A stretch of 64,000 nt of DNA from Anseranas semipalmata (lineage: Eukaryota; Chordata; Aves; Anseriformes; Anseranatidae), in NCBI GenBank assembly GCA_013399115.1, contig VXAA01006433.1, forward strand, positions 2,291,309 through 2,355,308, in the 5' to 3' direction. The position numbers and the translations under genes are program-made. The stretch's first letter is position 1. Each line of letters starts with the position of its first letter. Below the pieces are notes generated by a model. That model saw only the letters and a program-made list of their open reading frames with translations, did not search any database and had not been told where the DNA came from. Below, piece after piece: positions 12,801 through 25,752 of this stretch.

Positions 12801-13860
12801 TTGCAGCATTTAGGTCTCACCCAATCAAACGGGGATGCTTCAAGCCTCTCTGTATCAAAAAGAGGTGGGTGAGCAGCTCCCCTTTGCTCTGAACCAGGTT
12901 TCCCCGCTGGATGCTCACTCTCAGCCCACCATCCTCCAAACTCAGACTGCAGCATGGCTTGTGAAGGGCTTCCCATAACAGCATCTTTCCCAGTACCCAA
13001 GACTGGGGGAGACTCTTTGCATTAGTGTTTTTCTTTAAGATGAACATTTAAACCAGATTTCTGCTAAGTAAAGTAACTCCTCTAAAGTGAATGGCTGCAG
13101 ACATCCAGCACTTCAAAAGAAGCAGATATCTGGCTTTAGATGCTCAGTTGTCACTCCTTGCTTTGGATAATGTAATGAAGACATTAACCTGTGTTTAATA
13201 ATAAAAGCTTGTAAGTATCTTTTCTTCATTTTCCCTGTTACTTTTACATGTAGATGCTGACCCTAACAGTCTTTCCTATACCCTGCTTCTCTTCTGCTAA
13301 GTAAGGACCTGCTATCTCATTTGCCTATAAGTTTTATTCTTCTCTTACTGGTCTTACATTTGCACAGGAACTATCTATTTTTAAAATATCCCTTTTCTTT
13401 TTGTCTATCCTCTAAAGCTTTTTTACATGCCTAGCACAGGTATCTTCCCTTCTATAATTTCAGGTCCCATTTAAAAATTACTCCCAGACTGCCCGCAGCA
13501 GGACAGTTAAGTGTTGTGCTTTAATTTTGTCCCAAAACAGCGGCTACGTTTCAGGTCTGATGGTGGTCCAGGTGTCTGAATGGTCATCAAGCTTTAACTG
13601 CTTTCAGTTGCTGCTAGAGAAAAAGATGTCAATGACAGACTGCACAGGACTTGGTGTATATTGAAGTATACAATTAAGGAACAATTTCAGAGCTTTACCC
13701 AGAACTGATAAATTCTGCATAAACAGATTCGCTGAACCATCATTGCTAAGTCAGCTGTGAATATATGTGGATAAGTGTACCTGCTTATGTGAGTAAAATA
13801 AACAAATAAAAGAGCAGATGACATTATATTTTTAGTAACACTAAAATAAGTCTTCAAACT

Positions 13861-13876
13861 AAAAAAAAAAAAAAAA
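13861..13876. repeat. Poly(A) run, 16 nt
   Basis: A homopolymer in otherwise unique DNA. Confidence 0.9.
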
Positions 13877-14673
13877 GGATATAGTGCACATATGTCCGAA
13901 GACAGAATTTGGCTTGAAGTCTTCAAAAACCTTTAAGCATATTGACAATGCACAGTTGTAAAACACTTAATTTCCTTATTTGCAGCAGCCCACTAGCCAC
14001 ACTGAGAACTGCAGGCCCTGCTGCAATGAACTTGACCTTGATAGGGTTTTGGACCTAACTTGAGTCAGTTGAAAGATTAAAAAAATTTATACTGACAGAA
14101 AGCTATCAGAAAGCTATTACTGTATGTATTATTTTAGGTTTGAAGGAAATATATTTGAAAGCTTACATCTAGGCAAATTTTATACTTTGGTGATCTTTTG
14201 TTATTTTTACAAAGAGAGGTTTTGATTTCAATGTCTGTAAGCCAACTTAATATCTTGATTTCTTACCTACCCAAATTGTCAACATAAGTCATGCTATCTT
14301 ATTCAAACTGGCATCATTGCTCTTAAATATATTGGCATCTACATGATTTTAGGTGTATCAGTGCATCCTTAGATATTTATTATTTTGTATTTGTCATTGC
14401 TGCCTTGTTTTTTTCTTGGCAACAGCTTTCTCACCTCTGCTGATATCGTCTAATACAATTAGTCAACATGAACTGCTGGTCTGTACAGTCTCTGACTCAC
14501 AAATATTATAAAAGCTCTGACATTAGGCACCACAACAATATCAAAATAAAGATATCAAAATATATTACTCTTGTATTACTCTTACCCACAAAACAGACAT
14601 AATATCAGCAACAACAGCCAAGAACTGTTGTCTTGATCTCCACATTTTGCTCCAAAATATTCCGGTCTTTGGG

Positions 14674-14698
14674 AAAAAAACAAAACAAAACAAAAAAC
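14674..14698. repeat. (AAAAC)n microsatellite
   Basis: A short A-rich array with AAAAC spacing, A-rich on the plus strand. Confidence 0.85.
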
Positions 14699-17600
14699 CT
14701 TGCTGCAGCTGGAAAAGCCCTTAATTTGCAATCCCCTCAATAAGACTTATTTTTCAGTGGTGCCTGCCAGTAAGACAGGATGTTTATTTTGGCCAGTATT
14801 CACACTTGATGATAAAGGAATAAGCAAAGTCCTAACCCACTTTACACAGGCCATGAAATATTCCCCTCAAATAGAAGCATTACTAAAGGAGGACTTGGGC
14901 TTATTTTTAAGAGTTGAAGAATTCTGTGTAGAGCATGAATCCTTGGAGCAATTAAATCCTTCAAAAGGGAGCCATGTAACAGGATTTCATCTAGAATAAG
15001 AAGTAAAAGACCTAAATTCTGGGTTCACATACAAGATAAAGCTCATATTCCACATTTATTTTAGTTTTTCCAAGAAATGATTTGAAAAATATCCACTTTA
15101 TTCAATTGCCAGGCCTAAAGCTTTCAAAAGAATATACTGCTTGCTTTGATCCTACTTTGGCACAGACAAAATATGTCATTGTAATCTGAATCCTCTCTTT
15201 TGTTTCAAGTTTAGCATCAGACACTTCAACAGAAGAAAAAAAAAAAGGCCTTGTTCCATCCAGGTCTCAAAAATATCTTCTCTGCATCTTTTTGCTCTGC
15301 CTCTGAAACTGGCAGCTCTCACAAGGAAAAGATGCTGAACATCTCATCTCATCTCAGTTTTTTCTGTGTTTTCTGAAAGTTTCCCTGATCCACAGCCCTT
15401 GTATTCAGAAATCTGTAATTTCAACCCATTAAATACTCCCCATCTTAGCAGTTTGGAAAACAGAAAGTACATGCATGTCTTAAATCTGTGTTCAGTTCTC
15501 AACTGCTCACACACTTTTAAAGAGCAACTTAATTTTACTAGCTTTGAATTTAGACAGAAATTCAGCTCTACCTCAAGGATCGCCAGCTAATACATCAAGA
15601 TGGTCCAGATGAGGTTGCTGCCATGAACTCAGGCCCTCAGATTATTCACCCTGACAACCAAGAAGTCAAGCTTTAAATCTAGGCTCAATGTCATTGGCTG
15701 CAGCTAGGATTTATGACTGAGCTTCTCCTAAATGCTTATATCAATGAATCTTAATTGCTCTTCTGAGACGACTTGGATTTTGCTATTCAAATCTTTCCAC
15801 TGCAAAATCAGCTGGCTGCCCTTGACAGTCACATTTTCAAAAAGTTTCACTGATTTGATACTTATACTCACAAAACATTACCCATGCTTTTGAACTATGT
15901 GCTATATAGCAGAGTCCAGTCCTGCACACAGAGCAATGTTTTAGTCCCCAGCAAGGGGTGTTTTTGAAAACAAATCCCCTAGCCAACCAGCCCGTCACTG
16001 TGACTAACCACTTCAGATAGGACAAGAAGAGTTTTAAAAGTGATTATGAAACCTTGGTGCCATATATCCCTTGCTGCAAGGTCTTATGAAGGATTATATA
16101 GACTTCTAAATATCTTCATATTCCCTCTCATATTATTCTCCACTCCTTATTAACAGCTTCAAATACCATGTGGAGTTGTCGGTCTATTCTATGTAGGTTT
16201 CATATCATTGCATAGAGTTGCATATTTTTCATGTTAACATTCATTTGTATGTGAGAAGGCTAGGTTGAAACAGTTCATATTGCCCTTGTGGGATTTATTT
16301 AATTATTATTCTTTGCTCCTTCTGGAGCTTATTCTTTTTGGGAGCTTGGCACAGTGCTTTCTCCCAAAAAAGTTGTTTCCTACATAGATGAGCTAAAAAG
16401 TTATGGCAGAAAGTTAAATTTCATCTTGACAGAAAATCTATAAATCATAGGCTCCTCACCAATTTTATTTACTCTTTCAGTTAATATGGACTCTGGGTCT
16501 CCTGACTACCTTGAAAGAAAGCCCTAAAATTTCAGATTTCTTTTTGTTTGCACTTCACTGCAACAATTTTAGTGAGGGTTAAAATTCAATCCCACTTTTA
16601 CACCAAATACAAGCATTCTTTGTGGCAAATAAAGGCTTATGCAAGCCTTGTGGACATGTCTGGATTGGAGAGGAATCCTTGCTTGGATTGGGAATTTAAC
16701 AATTTGTGCACAAACAATGAAATCTTTTCTGAGTGCAAAAGCACTGTAAGCTTTCATCTCACTTGTTCAGATGAATGTAAATGAGTAGGTCAGATGGGAA
16801 CCTTTGTTCGTTCTTTTTAAGTATCTAGTAATGGAGGAATTGTCAGAATGCTGTCGTCATGTAAATGAGTTTCCAACCAAAGGTCTGGCTCTTCCAGCAT
16901 GCTTCAGAGTATCCAGAGACTACATATAATCTGTACTCACTCCAGTTATTCGTCAGACTCCCATACTACTCTCGAGCACTGTTGGAAAGAAACAAGCAGA
17001 CACAGGAAAATTGTTGGAGTAAATTTTGACCTAACTGAACTGAAGCTACTACTTCTGTTATAGAAAGAAAGCTTCTTTACAGAGGCCAAAAACAATTACA
17101 TTAAAATATACTGTAGTTAGTCTTTGACATCAGAAAGGTGTCCGATGAATATTTATTTTCAGCTTAAAGAGTGTCTGCTACGGGGATGCTTAGGTCTATC
17201 CTTTTTCATATGCAAGAGAGGGGAAAGAGGCACCAAAGGAGAAGGAAAAATGGAAGAGAGAGTAATGGTATCGGTACAGAGGAGAACAGGGACATTTGGA
17301 CAGAAATATTCAAATAGTTTAATATGAAAAGTAAACTAACAAACAGAACAGCAAGTTGTATCTGGAATTATTAATACAGTGTGAAATCATACAAAGCATA
17401 CAAAGAGAAGATTTAGCATTATTTGTTTAAACAGAAAATGTGTCAAGAACTATACTGTCCTTTTCCATAGGGAATATGTAGCAGCCATAATTGTTACTTA
17501 CATTTAAAGGTTCCCATGTATTTTTCTAACTACACTTTTTCTAGATGGGTGGATGAAAGAAGGTCAGAAGTTTAATAAGTACATGGGGAAAGAATAGTTA

Positions 17601-18375
17601 GCAAAGAAATGGGACAGTGAGAAAGAAGACATTAAACTAGTGAAAAGAGAGAGACTGGTATATTTAGTAGCTTCTTATAAAAACACAGAAATCATTTGAA
17701 AAGAAGTTAAAGAACTTTCATAAAGGGCTAATTCAGAGAAAAGATGTATTTTCAAGTTGGTCAAAGCCTGAAATCAACTTCTGCTTTCCTGTAGATCTAC
17801 ATGTCTTTCTTCCACAGTTTTGAAACATATTTAAAAAAAAAAATAAATCCTCAGTATCTATTTTCTTAATATTAATTGTTTTCAAAGACCCTGATCTGTT
17901 TTGATAGTCATGGTATATTTATATGCAACCTGTCAGTGGAAAGGAGCTAAAGCAGAGGGAAGGATTTTTCTAGAGTAGAGTGCTAAGACACAAGTTTTTG
18001 GCTGTGCAAAGAGGCTCTGACTCTCAAGTAGGTAGTGCACATGCTAGCACAGTGTTTCAAATATTTTTATCCCTGGATTGCCACCAACTTGTAAACTTTC
18101 TGTGTGTCTGTGCACATTAATTCTTTTTCTCACTGTAAATTTCCTTACCTTTCAGGAAAAAATGGCTTGAGATTATGTTAGGAGAGTAAACAATAAACAC
18201 ACTTAGCCCTAGATCTAGGTCAAACATTGACTCAAAGAAACAATAATTGTGTCAGTAAATTATTTCTGGTACAATATCTGTCACCTATTTCAAAAGAATT
18301 GAAGGCAAACATGCCTATTCCTCAGCTTAAACAAACCTGGCTTCCTTGCTGTTGCGTTGGCAAGAGGTGGATACA

Positions 18376-18407
18376 TTTTTTTCTTCTTCTTTTTTTTTTT
18401 TTTTTTT
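18376..18407. repeat. T-rich (CTT)n/poly(T) tract
   Basis: T7-(CTT)3-T17. It creates overlapping spurious Phe-rich frames in all plus-strand phases around 18227-18675. Confidence 0.92.
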
Positions 18408-19816
18408 AAATCGAGTTTTAAAAGATCCTTGTCTCCAGGTTTCAACAGCCATTTTAACCCTTGGGGCTTGTTTTCTTGCCAGCTTCTGGTTTCTTCTTTG
18501 CTTTCTCAGGGGGAATTTGACAGCTTTGTACTGCGGGAGATGGGACAGTCGCTTTCATTGTGTTTATGTTGCCCCTTCCGCTGGAGGATCAGTGTTTGGG
18601 AAGGACTTTAAGCTTGGGGAATCATTAGTGACTATCCACCAAAGTATTCAGTGCAGGTGTTTGTGGAAGCATTAAGAACTGTATACTGTTTATATTATTG
18701 TATAGGATAGTAACAATATTGAAAATATGTATCACCACATCTGTACTGCAGAGCTCATCCCATATACGAAGTTCAGGATTCACTGAACGCAGTGACTTGT
18801 TCTGTCGGTGCATGCACTAGTTTAAAGCTTGAATCTAGTGTTATCATTAATTGCTCCTCAGTTTGCTTCTCATTTTACCCATTTCTGAAAATTTTTTAGA
18901 CTAATGTTGTTATTTTCCATCCTAAATTAAGAAGACTAGATAGACAAGATGGGTCACAGACTACCTTGAAATTATTCTGTGTTCTCCAAACAAGGGATGA
19001 AATCCTGCAGTTTTAACATTTACGAGTGGCTGTTTACTTACACTGCCCCATCAGTAGACCTTAGGATTCATTAATGACTAAAAATCAGAGACCTTGTGGC
19101 AAGTATTTATGTAAAACTTTGTGAGTAAAAACAGAGTTGTATGTATTTTTCACATTATTATGCAGGAGAATAATGATATCAAATAACCCAGAGTAAGCTG
19201 CAATGTGAATGTATCAGCTGAGAGTCTGCATAAAAATATGAAGACATATAAAACTTTATAGCCAATGTATTTTTAATATTTTAAATTACCACTTAAGTAT
19301 AAAAAATTACTTTGTCTGTGTCCTGTGAGCCAAGAAGGCCAGAGGCCAATGTTTTACCTTACAAATTTATAAAACAAACTGTCGTTGAAAAGTATTCTGA
19401 TGCAAAAATAATGCAAAACCCTTCACAAAATGAAATTAGACAAGAAGTAAGGGAAACGATACAATATTATTTTAATGATTAAATCAACTTAGGCGGGGGT
19501 CGTGCTGCATTAAGGGAAGATATTATATATGCAGGGCTTATTTTCCCTTCTTTTAGAGAGGACTAAAGTATACTTGACTCCTACAACTTAGCATAACATG
19601 TAAAATAGAAAATGTTATCTTTCAGCGTCATTTCAGTAGGAAATTAAAGCTGTTCCTCTTGAATGCAAACATTGATACTGTGACTCATGTATTCTTGAGT
19701 TTGGATTATTTGAAAAGGCTATACATAGTTATAACGCTAGTTGCCTCAGCAAATTAATTATTAAGTGCAATCATATCTCCTCCCATTCAATGTTTTAGGA
19801 GAAATAGGCCTGATAT

Positions 19817-20163
19817 TATAAACAAGCTCTCATCATCTGCTGGTCCTTTACCTCTTCTCTGTACCTATTCCAGTCTAGATTCATTTTATCTGAAGATAGA
19901 CAACAGGTAAGGTAGGTAGCAATCCACTTCAGAGACTTATTCAGTAGCCTAAATATTTCATTATCTTCACTGGAAAAAGGCTGCAGTTGCTGTTTTTCTA
20001 ATGCCTTATGGAGTTGCTCATAGGTAGCGTGCAACTGAATACTATATGTTGTATTTTCACATGTCAAACTGATGACTTCATCAACATCTTCTCTACCTGA
20101 ACTAGTAATTCTCTATACTGTACCACATCAGCCAATGGCATGAAAGCCAAATACCAAGGCATT
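19817..20163 (-). pseudogene. Coding-like, frame-disrupted segment (unidentified)
   Basis: On the minus strand, a 25-30 codon open stretch from about 20162 (frame 1, containing 'ADVVQYRELLVQVEKM') ends at a TGA near 20067. It is overlapped by a second frame, shifted by one, that runs from an in-frame TAG near 20116 to a TAA at about 19816. The second frame has a charged, helix-like composition ('YEQLHKALEKQQLQ', 'LNKSLKWIATYL', 'NRYREEVKDQQ'). The change of frame within a continuous protein-like composition is what a decayed coding exon or processed pseudogene would look like. I do not recognise the family. No poly(A) tail or polyadenylation signal is evident just downstream, and no ATG begins the second frame. 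A chance open frame remains quite possible. Confidence 0.28.
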
Positions 20164-21312
20164 CAGTTATTTTTTCTTTTCCTTTTTTTCAAAAAAATAT
20201 ACAATGTCTAAAAAGTCGTCATGATTTAGTTTTAGTAAGTTTATGGAACATTTTACTTTATTTCCTCACATGCAGTTTTTTTTTTTTCCATCGCAAAGGC
20301 AGACTGAGGTGAGTCTAGCAGATGCACAGCAGTGATTTCACATCTTGCCTCGAACCATTTTTTCTCAAGACCTCCTTCAAGGAGTTGAAAAAGATATATC
20401 AAATGTCTAGACAATGTTCATGGGAAGTTGCCTGTCAATAGATAAAGTTATTTAAGATTCTTATGACCTTATTTTAAATTATTCCTCTGTTACATAGTTG
20501 ACATCACTTTGAGAAGGAAAAATATAAAATAAAATCAGGCTAATGAAGGCAGTCATTTTTAGACCACGCATATGCAATCTGTTGAACTCATTTCAGCTGT
20601 TATAGTGAGAAGGAGCTTAGAAGGATCCAAAGTAATGATTAATCATTGATATGGATGAAGTGAATGCTGACTCTAACATCAAATAGAGACAGAATGAAAG
20701 GGCTACGAGTCCCTGTGTTTCAGGCCATAGCAGTTACTTGCAATGCCTAGGAGAAAGATACTGTTCTGACCAGGTCTTTCCATCACCACCAAGATTATTG
20801 TACTTTCTTCTGAAGCAGCAGCAAGCAACGCCTAAAGGAGCACAGGCTGCTGCAGTAGATGGGCCATGGGAGAATTGTGATACTCCAAGAAACAAATCCA
20901 GAAAATCAAAATCATTATTTCAAATGTCTTAATCTATTCTATCATTTATTCTGCCCATTCTGTTTGTAAAACTCCATTAAAGTGTATTAAAGAACTATAA
21001 TACTGAAGGCAGACAAGAAATTTAATTATGCTTTGTTGCAAAGCACCATATGCTTCTTTTAACTTCAAATAATAGAGTGAAGGACATTAGTATTTTAAAT
21101 GAGTCTTTGATAAAGTTGAACAAGAGAGGGAAAAAAATAAGTTGACCAATATACTCCAGATACATTGTTTTTTTACTATATAGGTTTTTCTTATCACATA
21201 TTTATTCTGCAGCATAGAGAATGGTAAATAGAAACAGGTGACATGGTTAGTTACCTTTATGTCAGATATCATTTTGCTTCCAGCTGTGGCCCAGAGGAAG
21301 TTTTGTTATGCC

Positions 21313-21327
21313 TTTTTTTTTTTTTTT
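21313..21327. repeat. Poly(T) run
   Basis: A run of 15 T residues in unique DNA. Confidence 0.9.
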
Positions 21328-24300
21328 CCATTATTACTGTGTTTTTGGTGTACTCATCTAGTTGCAAAAGCACCAGATGTCCCCATCGACTTTTTGAATG
21401 AATAAGCAAACTAGAAAATAATAATAATTTCAAAACGCTCTGTATACTGCACACATAAGGGATGGCCCTGTTCTTTGGAATTTGTTCCAAATCTTATTCC
21501 AAAATGCTATACCGCTAAAAATGAAAAACAAACAACAACTCTGACCCACTGAAACAATGCAAATACCCCCAAAGCAATACTGTCTTGTGGCTGACGACAA
21601 GCGTGGACCCACTGAACTGAAGATTACTTATTCAAAATGAGTGAAGCCAAATTGTTCACTCTCCATCTTGCTGGGTATCCATATGTGCTGAGCAAAGTGA
21701 GGTTATGTGGTTGCAGAAGTGCCCGCCCCAAGCCCTGGTCTTCACCCGAAACTTTGCACACTGAATGTTGACACCATTCAAGGGATTTTTCCACCTCCTA
21801 TTTAATAAAGGAGAGCATTGCTCCCAGGATCCTGAAAGGACACACTGAGCTCACCCTGCTTCACCCCTTTCTGCAGCATGGTGATGAGCCATGTGTCAAA
21901 TGTGGTATCCGTTTTTCAAGGGGCATCTGTAAGGAGCTGAACATTGTTTTCAAATGGTAACCCTGCTGGTGACAAAAACAGTATGGGAAAATAGTACTTT
22001 TGAAATATTTCTATTGCCCACTTCTGAAATTCTCCTTTTCCTCTTCCTTCATTGTTCACAGGATTTACATGACAGTTTCTGAGGTTTGGGTGATACCAAA
22101 TTAGTTGTGTGGTTGTTTTCCATCATCATCAGCTGCTAAATATTTTTTAAAAGGCATGATTAGTATCTTATTAAGTAATCCATAAATAAATTTGAAAGAT
22201 AAACAAATTGTTTAAAATATTGAAGTTAGAACAATAAAAAAGCAATTTTACATACTTGGCAAGATTTATTTTGCTTAGTTGCTAGCTAAGAAGAGGACAG
22301 AAACTATTTGGCATGTCTGCAAGACCAATGAAGACATAGATACAGAGTATCACCAGCACTGCTTCATGAAATCATTGCATGCTCTTTCAGGCAAGTAATA
22401 CAAGCCTGCAACTTTACTGGTGTATTTGAAAGAAAAGCAAAAATTTGTTTAGATATTTTGGTGCCAGCTTTCTCTCCCACTCTATATACTTTCCAGCCCA
22501 TTGCTTGGATTAAGCTCATCCTAATAGCCCTTACTTAGTTGTGCTGAAATGACACACTTATTTAGCAAGGTAGCGATCTGGTAGAAATTTCAGTGGGCTC
22601 ATCAAATATTTTAACTCCTTTACCCGTTTCCCAACAGTTAGAGGGCATGTGGCTTGAAGGATCTGGATTTTTTTACATTTTAAATGAATCGTGCACTTTT
22701 ATGTTACTGATGGGACAAGACGTTTTCATTTCAAACCATGTGTGTTTGCATTTATATACAATATAAACAATGTACATTTGTAGCTGAGGCTTAGGGGAAA
22801 AAAAAGGAGAAAAGGCTTTCATACATGTGTGCACATTTGCTCTGGTTTCCTTTTAAAGGATTACTTACATTCTTTCCAAAGGAGTCAGCAATACTTTTTC
22901 TCAGAAAGGAAATTAATTATAACAGCAACTTCTAGTTTCCTTAAATAAATTAGGACTTTAATATTTGATATTGGGTTAAGATCTGAAAAGAGAAATAAAA
23001 GCTGTTAAATCTTTAACACATCACTTCAATTTCCTCAGAAAGTCTGGGAAAGCAATTCCATCTATTCTATTCATTATATAAAGCGAAAGAGGATTATTTT
23101 AAATTTATTCAGAGACCTTAACTATGAAATATCCTGGTGGAATTCACATGTAATGAAGATTTTAGACAAAATTTTGCTTTAAGATAAAGCCATTGCAACA
23201 ACTTCGACTTCAGGTTGGGTTTAACTGAAAGCAGATCTTGACCACAGTATTTTGGGCAATGTCTCCTTCCCTGCTTAGAGAACTGTTCATGTAGGTCAAT
23301 CCTGCCCTAGTGGATGACCAGGTACCATCAGTCATGTGCAATGCAGAGTCAAGGAATTTGGAAACTAGATAAAGAAATGGAATATTGGTTAGCTAAAGAA
23401 TTTTATTCAAAGTAATAATCCACAAATTACAATTTTTTTAAAAGGTTCTAAAAATTTCAGTTTCACCCACAGAAGGAGAGGGGTATCTGACTAACATAAT
23501 TTCTAGACTGAAAAGAAACATTTTCCTAGCTAAGCATTTCATGTGGGTCCTGATAGTTCATTCAAGATTCTTTGGGTTTTCATCTCTCCACTTCAAATAT
23601 ATTATTCCAGATAATAGCTACGGTGTTTACCATTTTTATCTCCTTCTCTCTGTGGTTTTATAAAAGTGCTTTTTGCATATATTGGTCTGAAGTGTTTCTT
23701 GCAGAGTTTTTGAGTGCACTGAGGGGCACTCCAGTCAATGTTGGCTGGTGCTTAAGCCACTTTTGACCTGGTTTTTTTTTTCACTGTTATCAACTACACT
23801 TTTGTATAGTCACTTTAAAATTAGCCCATCAATACTACTCTTAATTGCATATCCTTATAAAGTCTGAATTCTTTAACTTCATCCAAGAACCAACCTTCAA
23901 ATGTAAAACAAATACAACCCAGACTGTAAAAACACTGAAGTAAAACCTTATTTCATAAGATCAAACAAAATGGAAACAGTTGTTTTAAGACAGGTAAGAT
24001 ATTAGTGCATAACTGGTATATCAGTTCAGTTTGAAGTGTTCCCCACATTGTCAATTAACCATTGCAACATCTTCCTACTCTTATTGCCATTTTTAAATTA
24101 AATTCTCTCTTTTTTTCAGGTTGGGTAATCAAACAAAAATAAATTGTTTTATCTGGCATTCAAACCATTGTTGTCTCTATTTGAAGAATGCAAAAAAGAT
24201 CCCTGATACCAAGAAAGAGCATTTCTCCCCCAGATTTCCTCTGTGATGATTCCCTTGCAGCTGATACTGCTTTTGGGGGCTGCATGTTCAATTTTCCTGG

Positions 24301-25723
24301 ATTAATGAATCTTGTATTACTTTCTGAAATGTGGAATGTGGTTAGAGGGAGGGACGGTGAGTGCATCCTCACCAAAACTGGCTGGGAAGGAGGCATAAAT
24401 TTTATCTCACCTCTGGCTGAGTAGGTCTTTCAGCCCCATCCCAAGGCTAGTAGTCTAACCTCAGCCTACTAATAAAAAGTACAAAGCTACTCTTCTAAAA
24501 GCTCTGTTCCACTTTTAGTGCAATATCCTGTTTTTAAGTGAGCCTTCACCAGTCCTTCAAAAGAAAGGACATAGATACCAATCTTCATTAGACAATTTCA
24601 AGTGAGGCTCAAAGGGATGATAGCAAGTCTCCAAATTCACAAGAGACCTGTGCTGCAGTGGGGACAGCATGTAAGGGACTTTCCTCTCTTTCTGTCTTCC
24701 ACTTACATATTTTTGGCAAATGTCTGCTTGTAGTATAGTTTTGGGTCACAGCTACCTTAGAGAAAGACTAGGATGCTAATAAATGAAATCTACTTTTTTA
24801 ATTTTATTTTTACTGGGTTCAGTCTTAAGCATCATTTGCAGTAGTATCTTCCCATCCTGTCTTTGGGCAACAACTTTTTTTAAGTTTCCTGCCTTCACTG
24901 CAGAGCAATTCTCTATGCAGCCAGGAAATAAGAGAGAAATGGACAGTTTCCCCTGTGCCATCATAAATATTTCCTGCCAGGACTCCTGTGATGAGATGGA
25001 GCTGGTGATTCCTTTTTGCAGCTGCATCACAGAATGGCAAAAAGGAATCCTACGGTATTACTGTTTATAGAGCTCATAAAACCCTATTGAGATCTCTGTC
25101 CCCACATGCCCACACTACAGAATGGATATGATAAAGCTTGGATATCATCCAAACTCTGCTTTCTGTCTCCAGTTTTCTGTTTTCAGCAGGCGAGCTTTTC
25201 AAATATATACTAGAATAATGTGAGCTCAAGAGATCTTTATTTAAACAAATAGAATTAGGTTGTACAGCTATGTTGTTAATGACAGTTCCTGAAACACATT
25301 TAACAGCGATTTGATGTTATTATTACAGCTAAGTAGTTTTCATAAGGCCCCAGTTAAATATTTCTCCACTAACTCATCAAGACAAAGAGTTGACCTCAGC
25401 TTTCTTTCAGAGTCCATCAATAAAGCTCCTTGGGAAGCAGAGGGGCAGTTTAAAACAAAAACAAATTCAAGAACTTCCACCTCCTCCTGTTCCATATTAG
25501 CTAAACACACTGAGCCTGCAGGGCTGCCCATCCCCTAATGGCTCGTAATAGCCGTTTTCATTCTATTTTTAAGGGTAAGGTTGTTCATAAAGGTGGGCTG
25601 CCTGCTGGGCTCTGGATGGATTTGAGATCTTGATATTCAGATTACAGTGGAAGTAGCTAAAAAGGAAGGAAAATGCATACTAGTCTTGCTGTTGTGTTCA
25701 ACAGAAATCTAATCACATCAGGC

Positions 25724-25752
25724 TTTTCTTTTTTTTTTTTTTCCTTTTTTTC
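25724..25752. repeat. T-rich tract
   Basis: Interrupted T run (T4-C-T14-CC-T7-CC). Confidence 0.9.

Larger units (their letters stand above)
8446..19815. other. Long unique non-coding stretch
   Basis: About 11 kb without a supported gene or recognised transposon. Small features are a 16-bp tandem duplication (9447-9478), an AT-rich self-complementary patch (9811-9883), A runs (13861-13876), an AAAAC array (14674-14698) and a T-rich tract (18376-18407). Open frames are all under 110 codons, without domains. The stretch around 10540-10700 is a candidate conserved non-coding element by word content only. Confidence 0.6.

Noticed and set aside
14700..14999. 99-codon plus-strand frame after an AAAAC array
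   Set aside because: No recognised domain and no splice signals in good context. The composition fits a chance frame.
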